Shown here in pieces: positions 27,301-33,020 of a stretch of DNA of 47,592 bases; the stretch's first letter is position 1; each line of letters opens with the position of its first letter. The stretch covers positions 1 to 47,592 of the IMG/VR virus record IMGVR_UViG_3300032046_000046; one strand, 5' to 3'. The notes under the pieces are model-generated. The model was not told the DNA's origin and made no database searches. It saw only the letters and a program-made list of their open reading frames with translations. This stretch comes from a virus. Position numbers and translations under genes: made by a program.

Positions 27301-27511
27301 CAAGAGACAACGCAATGAAAAAAATATGGTGAAAGTTCATTCCCTCGACATCACCTCCTCCATGAAGAAATCCGTTCTCGAAGAAGGACTACCCTTATTC
27401 CAACTCCTTCCACCCGTCGCTGTAGGAGTAGGATTACTCACAGAACGTCTCACACGTGAAAAACGTAAATCACAACCGTCAAAACAGAACGTAATCAGGA
27501 GTCAGAAATGA
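24320..27511 (+). CDS. Giant ejection-type protein with HExxH motif and polyvalent-protein-like domain
   Basis: A 1063-residue protein, the longest in the window. Residues ~40-70 and ~135-155 are hydrophobic. HEFAH at 356-360, in the context DILSHEFAHKVE, is a zinc-metallopeptidase-like motif. From ~565 on there is a domain known from large polyvalent phage proteins: PVEQVRALLNTPGVKVDEVK, GGENYRELLLTLP (~650), FIEEVQSDWHQAGREKGY (~743), AWTTGEQQAARYDLSKH (~852), GGEGMKGFYDKIIPEYMNK (~943) and a short LDITSSM...LPLFQL end. Such proteins are injected with phage DNA. Peptidase activity is not shown; a third zinc ligand could not be assigned. Confidence 0.6.
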   Translation: MSNSVKSEEERLYDPAIETAKTLVTQPWGAVETGANLFSQTYGLPAMGLAGVAGLPFGKSREWSEAVGKGLIYQPQTEAGRKITEATFMPFELLGRASEKGADIAREAKGGRPSSSEFPWMAEAMPFGEREPTEEERAMAGTVAGTAIMSLPLLLGLRRHGAPTQYPKVPSDVITRMRTGEGTVPSPKPTAISPIPQLPAVPRPATEPVPTPLPIGLRPPIPEVSPYMREAPVSPEVKIRRAELFGLKKGIIPELESARKALEPIKEMRKIIDSDLIGVPEINLKKGYSFHQVRKYLSTVSLDDFGKIEIPGFRLIEKKPDYAKEHIAWLESNGDIALSVDFFEHSAKDRMDILSHEFAHKVESIIPAEEKVKLFDNKKLMSYRGRNINEKLANWIQGGNALWDIGIPEQYRYLAMPDVDVPLNIEKFIKSHTFAVRGKLPKEMRRVESGVARIPYEEWSKNPELVSEAKLAAEKAKVTPDNLEYVGLQKFTPYSNDAMHLWNVTDPSSPKYQSTVAGPTFQLTEGQTKRLRPMGVLKGQRGSLGETKPVPMWYSTLQRTIEDKMPNSAPVEQVRALLNTPGVKVDEVKWTGLDDFLASKTGKVSKNDVMQHLRENEVKVEEVVKGGPSGFKTHMGPLTTDIKFFQWQLPGGENYRELLLTLPQKESIRLREVQTRLDEISAKPAQWHKEHPEILKEWDALMIEGNKLIAERPPTFKGTHFDEPNVLAHVRFNDRVDAQGKKVLFIEEVQSDWHQAGREKGYKGEWEKINKEFEDFLKQKGVKVSEKPEERITGAMLEKAGAHPEMISRWYEHLKSIKGIPVPAAPFAKTWHELMMRRMVRWASENGYDKVAWTTGEQQAARYDLSKHINSIDYEYNGSTKTGRLIAFGKANEPVIEQGGVRPEEIERYVGKEPAQKLLNQIKEPDIPFKFARIEGVDLKVGGEGMKGFYDKIIPEYMNKFGKKWGAKVGETQFEQPFTGELRGLPGESAIDALKRQRNEKNMVKVHSLDITSSMKKSVLEEGLPLFQLLPPVAVGVGLLTERLTREKRKSQPSKQNVIRSQK

Positions 27512-27756
27512 ACGGATTCGAGATCAACATTACAGAAAAAGACTTCAAATCAAAAGAACCTTGTGAACAGAATTGGATACTATTTCAAGGTGTCTCATCC
27601 GTCAAGAAATGTGTGGACACCATCGATGAGACTGGATGCGAGTTCGCAAGGAAGCGACGAAAGACCAACGTGATAAAACTTGCATCGGCAATAAGTGGGG
27701 GTGCTGTATTTTCGTTAGGTGTGATTTATATAATTTACCAAATAGTGTGCCGATAG
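27508..27756 (+). CDS. Small membrane protein, possible holin-like
   Basis: An 82-residue protein overlapping the end of the 1063-residue gene by four bases. The soluble N-terminal ~55 residues (FEINITEKDFKSKEPCEQNW) include three Cys and a basic patch (RKRRK). Residues ~57-81 form one membrane helix (LASAISGGAVFSLGVIYIIY). It opens the probable lysis module. It could be a holin accessory or an entry protein anchored to membrane. Confidence 0.5.
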   Translation: MNGFEINITEKDFKSKEPCEQNWILFQGVSSVKKCVDTIDETGCEFARKRRKTNVIKLASAISGGAVFSLGVIYIIYQIVCR

Positions 27757-27765
27757 GAGGTAAGA

Positions 27766-28149
27766 ATGAAGAAATCACTAATCTGCATATTGTCCCTAAT
27801 TGTGGTACTTCTCACAGTTTTGGCATTTGCTCAGACTCCTGCCCCGTTTGAGAAGGCGAAGGAATTGGCCTTACGTGCTAAACCAGATAGCGACGGAGAC
27901 TTCATACTTGAGTTTAGTTGTTCTGTTAATGGACAAGATGGTTCATTTGGGTTCGCTTATCTCCTTGCACGGCAAATAATTATCGTTTGGGGATCAACCG
28001 AGAACGGGAGAATCTACTGGGGATACGACGAGGAAGAAAAGATATTTCTGTATGGATACAGGGGTCGTATATATAAAGTAAGCAAGAAAATTGCAACTGA
28101 AGGTGCATTTGGAATTTTTAGATTGCTGGTAGCGAAGAGTCTCATATGA
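27766..28149 (+). CDS. Exported protein with signal peptide, unknown function
   Basis: A 127-residue protein with ATAGGAGGTAAGA before the ATG. The N-terminus is a classical signal peptide: KK, a long hydrophobic core (SLICILSLIVVLLTVL), then AFAQ with likely cleavage after AFA at ~22. The mature part is a small beta-rich domain with one Cys. It lies in the lysis module and could act in the periplasm, but it has no recognised spanin or lysozyme motif. Confidence 0.55.
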   Translation: MKKSLICILSLIVVLLTVLAFAQTPAPFEKAKELALRAKPDSDGDFILEFSCSVNGQDGSFGFAYLLARQIIIVWGSTENGRIYWGYDEEEKIFLYGYRGRIYKVSKKIATEGAFGIFRLLVAKSLI

Positions 28150-28328
28150 CAAATACTATTCATAAAGAAGCCATTGCTGAAATCAAGAATGCCAATCTCT
28201 GTATGGTTGGAATTATACGTAAGTATATCAAGAAATTAATCAATGGTGAACAGGCATTAATTATGATTACTAAAGAACTTAAACGTCAGGGAGAGTACCT
28301 AAAGATATTGGAGAAAGGTGGTGTATGA
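28146..28328 (+). CDS. Small helical protein in lysis module
   Basis: A 60-residue protein that overlaps the previous stop (ATGA) and the next start (ATGA), so it is tightly coupled on both sides. Entirely helical with basic surfaces (IIRKYIKKLINGEQALIMIT). No membrane helix is long enough to be a holin. Function unknown. Confidence 0.5.
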   Translation: MTNTIHKEAIAEIKNANLCMVGIIRKYIKKLINGEQALIMITKELKRQGEYLKILEKGGV

Positions 28329-28726
28329 AAGAGTTTTGGCTTTGGAGATTTCCGAGTATGAAAGATGGCACATTTGGAGTAATGCTCGACGGAGATACCC
28401 CATTCTGTGTGACAGTTGAGAGGCCGTGGCTAAATAATATGAAGGAAGTAAGTTGCTACCCTAATGGGGACTACACTTGTAAACGTGTATCATCCATCAA
28501 ATTTGGTAATACATTTGAAATTACAAACATTCCCAATCGCACTCTCTGTTTATTTCACAAAGGTAATATCATGGATGACTCTCACGGATGTACGGTTTTG
28601 GGAGAACAATATGAACCCGTGATGGGAAAGAATGGAGTTATATCGAGTGGTAAGGCGTTTGATGAGTTCTTGCAAAGGACGCAAGATGTTGATGAATTTC
28701 TACTTCATGTAAGATGGGTAAAATAG
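28325..28726 (+). CDS. DUF5675-like protein, candidate cell-wall enzyme
   Basis: A 133-residue protein with GAAAGGTGGTGT before the ATG. Family features are visible: an N-terminal WLWRF...GTFGVML segment, VERPWLNN, YPNGDYTC, and the signature FHKGNIMDDSHGC at residues 77-89, with a conserved His and Cys that suggest an active site. DUF5675 proteins are common in phage lysis regions and have been proposed to act on peptidoglycan. Flanked by a signal-peptide protein and a 3-TM holin-like gene, it is the best endolysin candidate here. Confidence 0.7.
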   Translation: MKEFWLWRFPSMKDGTFGVMLDGDTPFCVTVERPWLNNMKEVSCYPNGDYTCKRVSSIKFGNTFEITNIPNRTLCLFHKGNIMDDSHGCTVLGEQYEPVMGKNGVISSGKAFDEFLQRTQDVDEFLLHVRWVK

Positions 28727-28735
28727 GAGGAATGT

Positions 28736-29188
28736 ATGGCAATACCAATTATAGGTGATATTATTCAAGCAGTAGCAAGTCTTGGCGGAAAAGTGATTGA
28801 CAAAGTTGCAGGGGATAAAATTGATGAAGCAACCAAACTCAAACTTCAAACAGAACTCACGTTAGAGTTAGAGAAAATGGACTTCTCTCGATTTGAGAAA
28901 TCTGTCGAGGATCAAGTTGATGCGAGGGCACTGGCAAAAATCGAGGCAGAGAAATCTCCCTGGCTCATACGAATGTTTAATGGTGTTGTCAGACCTTATG
29001 GGGGTATTGGTTCTCTAACTATCTTCTTCTATACAGTGGTCTATAAGCACTTGGGTAAACTACTCAAGATTGATTTTGAGGAACTGAAACTTGTGGACTG
29101 GCAATGGATAATTCTGTTATCCATTATTGGTTTCTTTTTTGGGTTGAGAGAAATCTCTAAGGCAAAGGGCATTCAGAACAAATTTTAG
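28736..29188 (+). CDS. 3TM-type phage/GTA holin
   Basis: A 150-residue protein with AATAGGAGGAATGT before the ATG. Residues 1-20 are a hydrophobic/amphipathic start (IPIIGDIIQAVASLGGKVID), 30-75 are a charged helix, and there are membrane segments at ~95-112 (GIGSLTIFFYTVVYK) and ~122-140 (WQWIILLSIIGFFFGL). The motif SPWLIRMFNGVVRPYGG matches 3-TM holins of phages and gene transfer agents. It would permeabilise the inner membrane at the end of infection. It closes the lysis module and is followed by a promoter region. Confidence 0.7.
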   Translation: MAIPIIGDIIQAVASLGGKVIDKVAGDKIDEATKLKLQTELTLELEKMDFSRFEKSVEDQVDARALAKIEAEKSPWLIRMFNGVVRPYGGIGSLTIFFYTVVYKHLGKLLKIDFEELKLVDWQWIILLSIIGFFFGLREISKAKGIQNKF

Positions 29189-29257
29189 AGTGGTCGTATA
29201 TTGGTAATATTGCGGATATTGTCCTACTTCTTGCATGTGTTTAGAACCGTGTCTAAT

Positions 29258-29285
29258 TTGACAAAATTCGTCACATAACTAATAT
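29258..29285 (+). promoter_or_regulatory. Sigma-70-like promoter, upstream copy
   Basis: A perfect TTGACA -35 box at 29258-29263 is followed after 16 bases by TAATAT at 29280-29285. It lies in the 161-bp gap after the holin gene and would start a transcript for the HTH-metallophosphoesterase and small genes to 31973. Confidence 0.5.
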
Positions 29286-29289
29286 AGCC

Positions 29290-29318
29290 TTGACATTATT
29301 GCGAAATTGTGTTACTAA
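29290..29318 (+). promoter_or_regulatory. Second sigma-70-like promoter, weak -10
   Basis: A second perfect TTGACA at 29290-29295, 32 bases after the first, with TACTAA at 29313-29318 after 17 bases. The -10 matches the consensus poorly (three of six), so it may need activation, or it may be a -35-like direct repeat. Confidence 0.35.
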
Positions 29319-29323
29319 CACAA
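29307..29323. promoter_or_regulatory. 17-bp palindrome, probable operator
   Basis: TTGTGTTACTAACACAA is a perfect inverted repeat with a single central base. It overlaps the putative -10 of the second promoter. The arms are 8 bp, typical for a homodimeric helix-turn-helix regulator. There is no T-run after it, so it is not a terminator. The downstream gene encodes an N-terminal HTH, raising the possibility of autoregulation. Confidence 0.5.
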
Positions 29324-29349
29324 AAAATCAATGAAAGGAAAAATACCCT

Positions 29350-30318
29350 ATGGATGAATGGTTGTCCGCACGGGAAATTGCCCAAAAATTAGGCATTAAC
29401 AGAGGTACTGTTGCAACAAACGCAAGTAAACACGATCTCGAAGTAAGAAAATCAAGTTATCACAATGTTCTATATAACCTTTCCGACGTCAAAAGAATCC
29501 TAACAACAGCACCTCCCAACCAGTTCAATAAGCACTATCTCGTCGCATCTGATACAAAACTTTATAACAAATATCTAAAGTTGAATTGGGACGAGTTTAT
29601 TTGTTGTAGTGATGTACACTCTCCATTCGTTAACGAAAAGATATTCAATCAAATGCTCGATATTGGGTTGAAGTATAAGATTAAGAACTTCATCCACGGA
29701 GGAGACTTCTGGGATCAGTTACAGTTTAGTAGGTTCGATACCGACCCAAGTGACATGACACGATTCGACATGGACGTGGACTATACTCGCAAGGTTGTGA
29801 AGTCACTATTGGAAGTGTTCACCAATGTATATTTCATCCTCGGTAGCCATGACGTAAGGTTCTGGATGATGATGTTGAGATTGAATAAGGCTACATCCTT
29901 TGATGAGATTTGGGGATTGCTCGATACCAACAAAGAGAAGCATGACATTACATCACGAATCCATGTAAACTCATATCGGTATTGCTACATTGGAGATGAG
30001 TGGGAGGTTATTCATCCCAAGAATGTCGTCAGAATCGGGGGAATCCCTGCGATTAGAATTGTAGCAAAGCGAGGTAGAAGTCTCATCATTGCCCACGGTC
30101 ACTGGTGGGGCATTGAACAAGACCCATCATCGAAGCATTATCTGATATATCCTGGGTGCATGGTAAACGGAGATAAAGTAGCATATAAAAGTGTATGGGA
30201 AACTTCCCATGCGGAGTGGAAGGCGGGATTCGTGGCAGTGTTTGATAAGACAACCCCGATACTATTTGATGACAAACTTGCTAAATTTCACTTAAAACAT
30301 AATACCAGCAAATGTTGA
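29350..30318 (+). CDS. HTH-fused calcineurin-like metallophosphoesterase
   Basis: A 322-residue protein with ATGAAAGGAAAAATACCCT before the ATG. Residues 4-50 (LSAREIAQKLGINRGTVATN...LSDVKRIL) are a winged/MerR-like helix-turn-helix. The rest has calcineurin-like motifs: D88xH90 (CSDVHSP), GGD119, GSHD 165-168 (GN/SHD type), His221 (IHP) and AHGH 248-251. Such enzymes cleave phosphodiesters with two metal ions. Fusion to a DNA-binding module suggests a substrate on DNA, or a regulator that is also an enzyme. It is the first gene after the promoter/operator region. Confidence 0.75.
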   Translation: MDEWLSAREIAQKLGINRGTVATNASKHDLEVRKSSYHNVLYNLSDVKRILTTAPPNQFNKHYLVASDTKLYNKYLKLNWDEFICCSDVHSPFVNEKIFNQMLDIGLKYKIKNFIHGGDFWDQLQFSRFDTDPSDMTRFDMDVDYTRKVVKSLLEVFTNVYFILGSHDVRFWMMMLRLNKATSFDEIWGLLDTNKEKHDITSRIHVNSYRYCYIGDEWEVIHPKNVVRIGGIPAIRIVAKRGRSLIIAHGHWWGIEQDPSSKHYLIYPGCMVNGDKVAYKSVWETSHAEWKAGFVAVFDKTTPILFDDKLAKFHLKHNTSKC

Positions 30319-30355
30319 AAAGTGTAGGTAATTTGATTCATAAATGAGTGGTAAG

Positions 30356-30373
30356 ACCACGCAATTGCGTGGT
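30356..30373. promoter_or_regulatory. 18-bp perfect palindrome
   Basis: ACCACGCAATTGCGTGGT equals its own reverse complement. It lies in the 66-base gap between the metallophosphoesterase and the next short gene. In RNA it would form a 7-bp stem with an AATT loop; no T-run follows. An operator or RNA-processing site is possible. Confidence 0.5.
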
Positions 30374-30384
30374 AGAGGCGTGCA

Positions 30385-30513
30385 ATGTGTGAAATAAACG
30401 AAAAACTCCTTATTGCTATTGCAAATCTGACCGAAACGATAAAAATCAACACTCAAACTATCATCAAGATCGCCGAGGCATTAGAACTCGATACGACGGA
30501 GGCTGAAGTATAA
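30385..30513 (+). CDS. 42-residue helical microprotein
   Basis: A short frame with ATG at 30385, nine bases after AGAGG. It encodes a heptad-like amphipathic helix (INEKLLIAIANLTETIKINT...IIKIAEALEL) typical of small coiled-coil phage proteins. It ends four bases before the next real gene. Function unknown. Confidence 0.5.
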   Translation: MCEINEKLLIAIANLTETIKINTQTIIKIAEALELDTTEAEV

Positions 30514-30516
30514 TGA

Positions 30517-30816
30517 ATGAAGATTCTGTTTTGGGTGGCGATAATCTTCCTAATAGAACTATTCCAAAGTTACTTTGCAGATCGAAGGACAGTGGCGATT
30601 GTAATCCGCAAGAAGTGGATGGCAACGATTTACGACATCGTAGCGGAAGGGTTGGGGTGGTTGGCACTTGTCCTTATTGTAATAAACCGACTCTACCCTC
30701 CATATATCCTTTCAGCTATTGCGGGGAATGCTCTCGGCACGTACTTAGTGTCGGGTAGAAAACGCAAGAAGAAGAAAACTATCTATAAGAAGAAGTTTCC
30801 CGTGAGTACGGCGTGA
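30517..30816 (+). CDS. Small integral membrane protein
   Basis: A 99-residue protein with GGAGGCTGAAGTATA upstream. Membrane helices lie at ~3-20 (ILFWVAIIFLIELFQSYF), ~45-62 (EGLGWLALVLIVINRL) and ~65-80 (YILSAIAGNALGTYLV), with a very basic tail (RKRKKKKTIYKKK) that should stay in the cytoplasm. The start resembles small phage membrane proteins of unknown role. An overlapping frame from 30513 is not credible because its hydrophobicity pattern is random. Confidence 0.6.
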   Translation: MKILFWVAIIFLIELFQSYFADRRTVAIVIRKKWMATIYDIVAEGLGWLALVLIVINRLYPPYILSAIAGNALGTYLVSGRKRKKKKTIYKKKFPVSTA

Positions 30817-30854
30817 ATCAATTTTACTGTCAATAATACTCACTGACAGAGTTT

Positions 30855-31097
30855 ATGATTTATATTTCATTTGTCGAAGAAATGATACTGAACCCTGATT
30901 ATACTGGATATATTGGAGGAAGGGTAGAGGTACATCATCCCGAAGACCGTGGGTATCATTCAGAAGAAATTAGATTTTTCACAAAGAACATTGAAGAGTT
31001 CAGTATATTCAGAGATGAGTGGGATATGAGAGATGTTACCAACGAAGAGTTAGATTTTATAAGATATATTGTGAAAGAGAGGTGGTACAATGTATAA
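30855..31097 (+). CDS. Small acidic protein, unknown function
   Basis: An 80-residue protein, acidic, with several aromatic residues (YTGYIGGRVEVHHPEDRGYH). No strong Shine-Dalgarno (GACAGAG) precedes the ATG; a 6-bp hairpin (CTGTCA/TGACAG, 30827-30849) lies just upstream and may affect translation. It overlaps the next gene by eight bases. No family recognised. Confidence 0.5.
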   Translation: MIYISFVEEMILNPDYTGYIGGRVEVHHPEDRGYHSEEIRFFTKNIEEFSIFRDEWDMRDVTNEELDFIRYIVKERWYNV

Positions 31098-31488
31098 GTC
31101 CAAATGTTGCAATGCTGATGTGAAATACGCTATATATCCCGATTTCATTGGCGATGATCCAAAGAAGATGCGGATAGGCACGTGTAGTTTTGAATGTGAG
31201 AAGTGTGGGAAACCCTGTGACGCAAACATTGATCTAACATCAATGAAGAATGGTGTTATACCAACAATACCAACTGATTGGTCGTTAAAGATCACGAGAG
31301 TAGATAATGGGTATACTCTCACAGGTAATAATAATGAAGCCTTACCGTGGGTGATTGAGGACGATGTGAAAGACGAACTGAAGTCCCATGAATCCCTGCT
31401 TTGGGAAACGATGAACTATTTCAACTTCGGTGGATCAAAGCATGATAAGGTCAGATTGCAAGTTAGAAGGATTAAACAGAAAGGATAA
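31090..31488 (+). CDS. Zinc-ribbon phage protein
   Basis: A 132-residue protein with AAAGAGAGGTGGTACA before the ATG. The N-terminus carries CC (YKSKCCNADV) and CEKCGKPC, a zinc-ribbon of the type that begins many small phage proteins. The C-terminal ~65 residues (DNGYTLTGNNNE, WVIEDDVKDELKSHESLLWE, YFNFGGSKHD) match a conserved phage family of unknown role. Probably binds zinc; function not known. Confidence 0.6.
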   Translation: MYKSKCCNADVKYAIYPDFIGDDPKKMRIGTCSFECEKCGKPCDANIDLTSMKNGVIPTIPTDWSLKITRVDNGYTLTGNNNEALPWVIEDDVKDELKSHESLLWETMNYFNFGGSKHDKVRLQVRRIKQKG

Positions 31489-31491
31489 CCC

Positions 31492-31800
31492 ATGTGGTTC
31501 ATAGGATCAGTCATAGGGTCTATTTCACTCGTTATTTTAAACACTCTATCAAAACTATTACACTTCAACACCATAAACTCAATAATGATGGGACTACTCT
31601 CTGTATTCACCACTTACTGTTTCTGGTACGCATGGCAGAATAGTCCCAAATCTTTCTTGTCCGTATGGTTTCTTCAATCAGGATTGGTAATGGGACTTGC
31701 ATTTGTTGCCAATGCCTATATCGGAGAACATGTATCAATCAAAGATTTAATCTATGTACTACTTATTGTTGGTGGGATTGTGGGGTTGAAATGGGGATAG
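31492..31800 (+). CDS. Four-helix small membrane protein
   Basis: A 102-residue protein three bases after the previous stop. Four hydrophobic segments are visible: ~3-22, ~28-47, ~55-75 and ~83-101 (YVLLIVGGIVGLKWG). The size and topology are like small multidrug-resistance or superinfection-exclusion-type proteins, but no family-defining residue is seen. Its end overlaps the next start by ten bases. Confidence 0.55.
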   Translation: MWFIGSVIGSISLVILNTLSKLLHFNTINSIMMGLLSVFTTYCFWYAWQNSPKSFLSVWFLQSGLVMGLAFVANAYIGEHVSIKDLIYVLLIVGGIVGLKWG

Positions 31801-31973
31801 AAGTTTTTGTAAGATCGAAATCTGAAGCCCAAGCTCTTACGGAATTTCTTGAGAAGGAGTTTCATAGACATTTAGAGGATATGTATAAAATCCTTAATGA
31901 TCAAAAGAAACTGAAAAGTAAATGGAAGGTTAGAGCAAGAGGTAAGTATGTCGGAAAATGGATTAAACCATGA
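31791..31973 (+). CDS. Small basic protein, unknown function
   Basis: A 60-residue protein from the ATG at 31791, inside the end of the membrane-protein gene (GTGGGGTTGAA upstream). It is helical and basic (SEAQALTEFLEKEFHRHLED, then KKLKSKWKVRARGKYVGKW). It is the last plus-strand gene; its stop is two bases from the end of the convergent minus-strand gene. Confidence 0.5.
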   Translation: MGIEVFVRSKSEAQALTEFLEKEFHRHLEDMYKILNDQKKLKSKWKVRARGKYVGKWIKP

Positions 31974-31975
31974 AA

Positions 31976-32251
31976 TTATTTTATTAGTCTCTCTATTGCA
32001 CTTACTGTTTTCTTCCATGCCTCGTGATCTACCCCATCTCCTAAGAAGCAACCCGAATTTTCAACAAGTTCCAATTCCTTCCTGATTTCCCCCACAATTT
32101 GAGTCAACTGATCCTTCGTGAGGTAATTTCTATATTTGATAACCAACTCACCAGCCAGACTCGACATATAAGTCCTACGTCCCATTGAGTAACGAATAGT
32201 TGACATTAAAAGAATCCACATGTCATTTTTATCTACAGCAAGTAACCTCAT
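31976..32251 (-). CDS. Conserved small phage protein
   Basis: A 91-residue protein with GAAAGGAGGATGAA before the ATG. The motif DMWILLMSTIRYSMGRRTYM followed by LVIKYRNYLTKDQLTQIVGE and a late DHEAWKKTVSAI belongs to a recurrent phage/bacterial small-protein family of unknown function, mainly helical. It is the last minus-strand gene, meeting the plus-strand operon end to end. Confidence 0.6.
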   Translation of the reverse strand: MRLLAVDKNDMWILLMSTIRYSMGRRTYMSSLAGELVIKYRNYLTKDQLTQIVGEIRKELELVENSGCFLGDGVDHEAWKKTVSAIERLIK

Positions 32252-32324
32252 TTCATCCTCCTTTCCTCATCCATTCAAATCCCCAACTGTGTTATCAGGG
32301 CAAATTGGCTTGTTAATAATATTG

Positions 32325-32687
32325 TTATGCCTCTAAATATCGAATCAGCTTTCCGTGGGCCTCCGCATATTCAATCTCACTTCGAGTCGATTCACCGATA
32401 TATCCTCCTACGTTCAAAATCAATACTTTGTTAGCAAGATCAATTTTCCGTTTATGGAGTTCATCAAGTCGTCTTTTTTGCAACTTCCCGTTTGGGCTAT
32501 TTGGATGGGCCAAGATTTTGGAATCAGGAGCACATATCCCAATCGACAAAACAATTTTCCCCTGGGGCGTCAACTTCAAGCCTATATCCCTGAATGTTTT
32601 CCAAAAGCGAGTGGAACCGCAAAGACAAACAATTTCCGGCATAACAACCGGCTGCACTTGAGCCGGAATAGCTCGTTTAGATTTCAT
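32325..32687 (-). CDS. Nucleoside 2-deoxyribosyltransferase-fold-like protein
   Basis: A 120-residue protein with GGAGGAATC before the ATG. The core MPEIVCLCGSTRFWKTF...VLSIGICAP...ELHKRKIDLANKVLILNVGGYIGESTRSEIEYAEAHGK has the CGSTRF and GGYIGESTRSEIEYA motifs of the nucleoside 2-deoxyribosyltransferase-like fold. Phages use related proteins in nucleotide salvage. Normal family members begin at the second Met (32642); here 15 extra residues are encoded by an attC-like hairpin that also supplies the ribosome binding site. Enzyme activity is not proven. Confidence 0.65.
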   Translation of the reverse strand: MKSKRAIPAQVQPVVMPEIVCLCGSTRFWKTFRDIGLKLTPQGKIVLSIGICAPDSKILAHPNSPNGKLQKRRLDELHKRKIDLANKVLILNVGGYIGESTRSEIEYAEAHGKLIRYLEA

Positions 32688-32724
32688 GATTCCTCCTTAC
32701 CGGCCAAGTGAGCCGGAGCGTTAT
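32641..32724 (+). repeat. attC-like recombination site 1
   Basis: The left arm 32641-32666 (ATAAC, CCGGCT, CACTTG, GCCGG blocks) pairs with the right arm 32700-32724, ending GTTAT. The left arm carries an extra G between CCGGCT and CACTTG and an extra A before GCCGG; the right arm lacks both. A 33-base loop contains the start codon and ribosome binding site of the minus-strand gene at 32687. This end-box plus extrahelical-base layout is diagnostic of integron attC sites. The core boxes match only the invariant AAC/GTT part of the consensus. Confidence 0.6.
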
Positions 32725-32892
32725 ATTTCCGCTAATAACTTTTGGTAAATTCGTGTAAGTGTAGCCTTATCTCCACAATCAGTTTCTTCGATCAACCAAC
32801 GTAAATGTATAATAAGTAAGTTGATCTGAAAAGTCGTTAATTTTATTATTTTCCATTTTTTCATTTTGATTGCATCCAAGCGGAAATATAAC
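32720..32892. repeat. 14-bp inverted repeat flanking the 32721-32864 gene
   Basis: GTTATATTTCCGCT at 32720-32733 and its exact reverse complement AGCGGAAATATAAC at 32879-32892 face each other. The outer ends coincide with the right end-box of attC-like site 1 and the left end-box of site 2, so this cassette is bounded by an inverted repeat longer than the core boxes alone. Confidence 0.6.
32721..32864 (-). CDS. Small cassette-borne protein, unknown function
   Basis: 47 residues from the ATG at 32864, or 60 from a TTG at 32903 that lies inside attC-like site 2. Neither start has a clear ribosome binding site. The body (TTFQINLLIIHLRWLIEETD, LTRIYQKLLAEI) is helical and looks like a genuine small phage protein. 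It is the only gene of a 243-bp block between attC-like sites 1 and 2, and it reads opposite to the orientation of those sites. Confidence 0.45.
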   Translation of the reverse strand: MKKWKIIKLTTFQINLLIIHLRWLIEETDCGDKATLTRIYQKLLAEI

Positions 32893-32967
32893 CATTCACT
32901 CAAGCCGACCGTGGATAGTTTGTTACGATTCAGTCCACGGCAGTCGGCGGCTTAGTTCAGTCGTTAT
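32888..32967 (+). repeat. attC-like recombination site 2
   Basis: The left part ATAACCATTCACTCAAGCCG (32888 on) and the right part GGCTTAGTTCAGTCGTTAT (ending 32967) pair as in classical attC sites. The left CTCAAGCC has an extra C relative to the right-hand strand (CTAAGCC). An inner stem, CCGTGGA/TCCACGG (32909-32915 with 32934-32940), closes an 18-base loop. Sequence and layout strongly resemble known cassette sites, and the orientation matches sites 1 and 3. Confidence 0.7.
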
Positions 32968-33015
32968 GTATAAAAATTATTCTCGTTCTTCAACACTGTA
33001 AATTTTAGTCCTGAA
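32962..33015. repeat. 54-bp direct repeat, copy 1
   Basis: Starts CGTTATGTATAAAAATTATT and ends AATTTTAGTCCTGAA. It matches 33615-33668 at 49 of 54 positions, and all five differences are transitions. It begins in the right end-box of attC-like site 2, exactly where copy 2 begins in site 3. Confidence 0.85.
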
Positions 33016-33020
33016 TATTA

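Noticed and set aside
30513-30758. 81-codon frame starting four bases before the membrane-protein gene
   Set aside because: It overlaps the 99-residue membrane protein almost completely, and that frame has clear transmembrane helices and a basic tail; the 81-codon frame shows no ordered pattern.
32264-32330. A fourth attC site left of the dRTase-like gene (GTTATGCC near 32321)
   Set aside because: A GTTAT box is present but no left arm pairs with it; only a possible decayed end.
32355-32711. 118-codon plus-strand frame over the dRTase-like gene
   Set aside because: Antisense to a gene with conserved motifs (CGSTRF, GGYIGESTRSEIEYA); no ribosome binding site.
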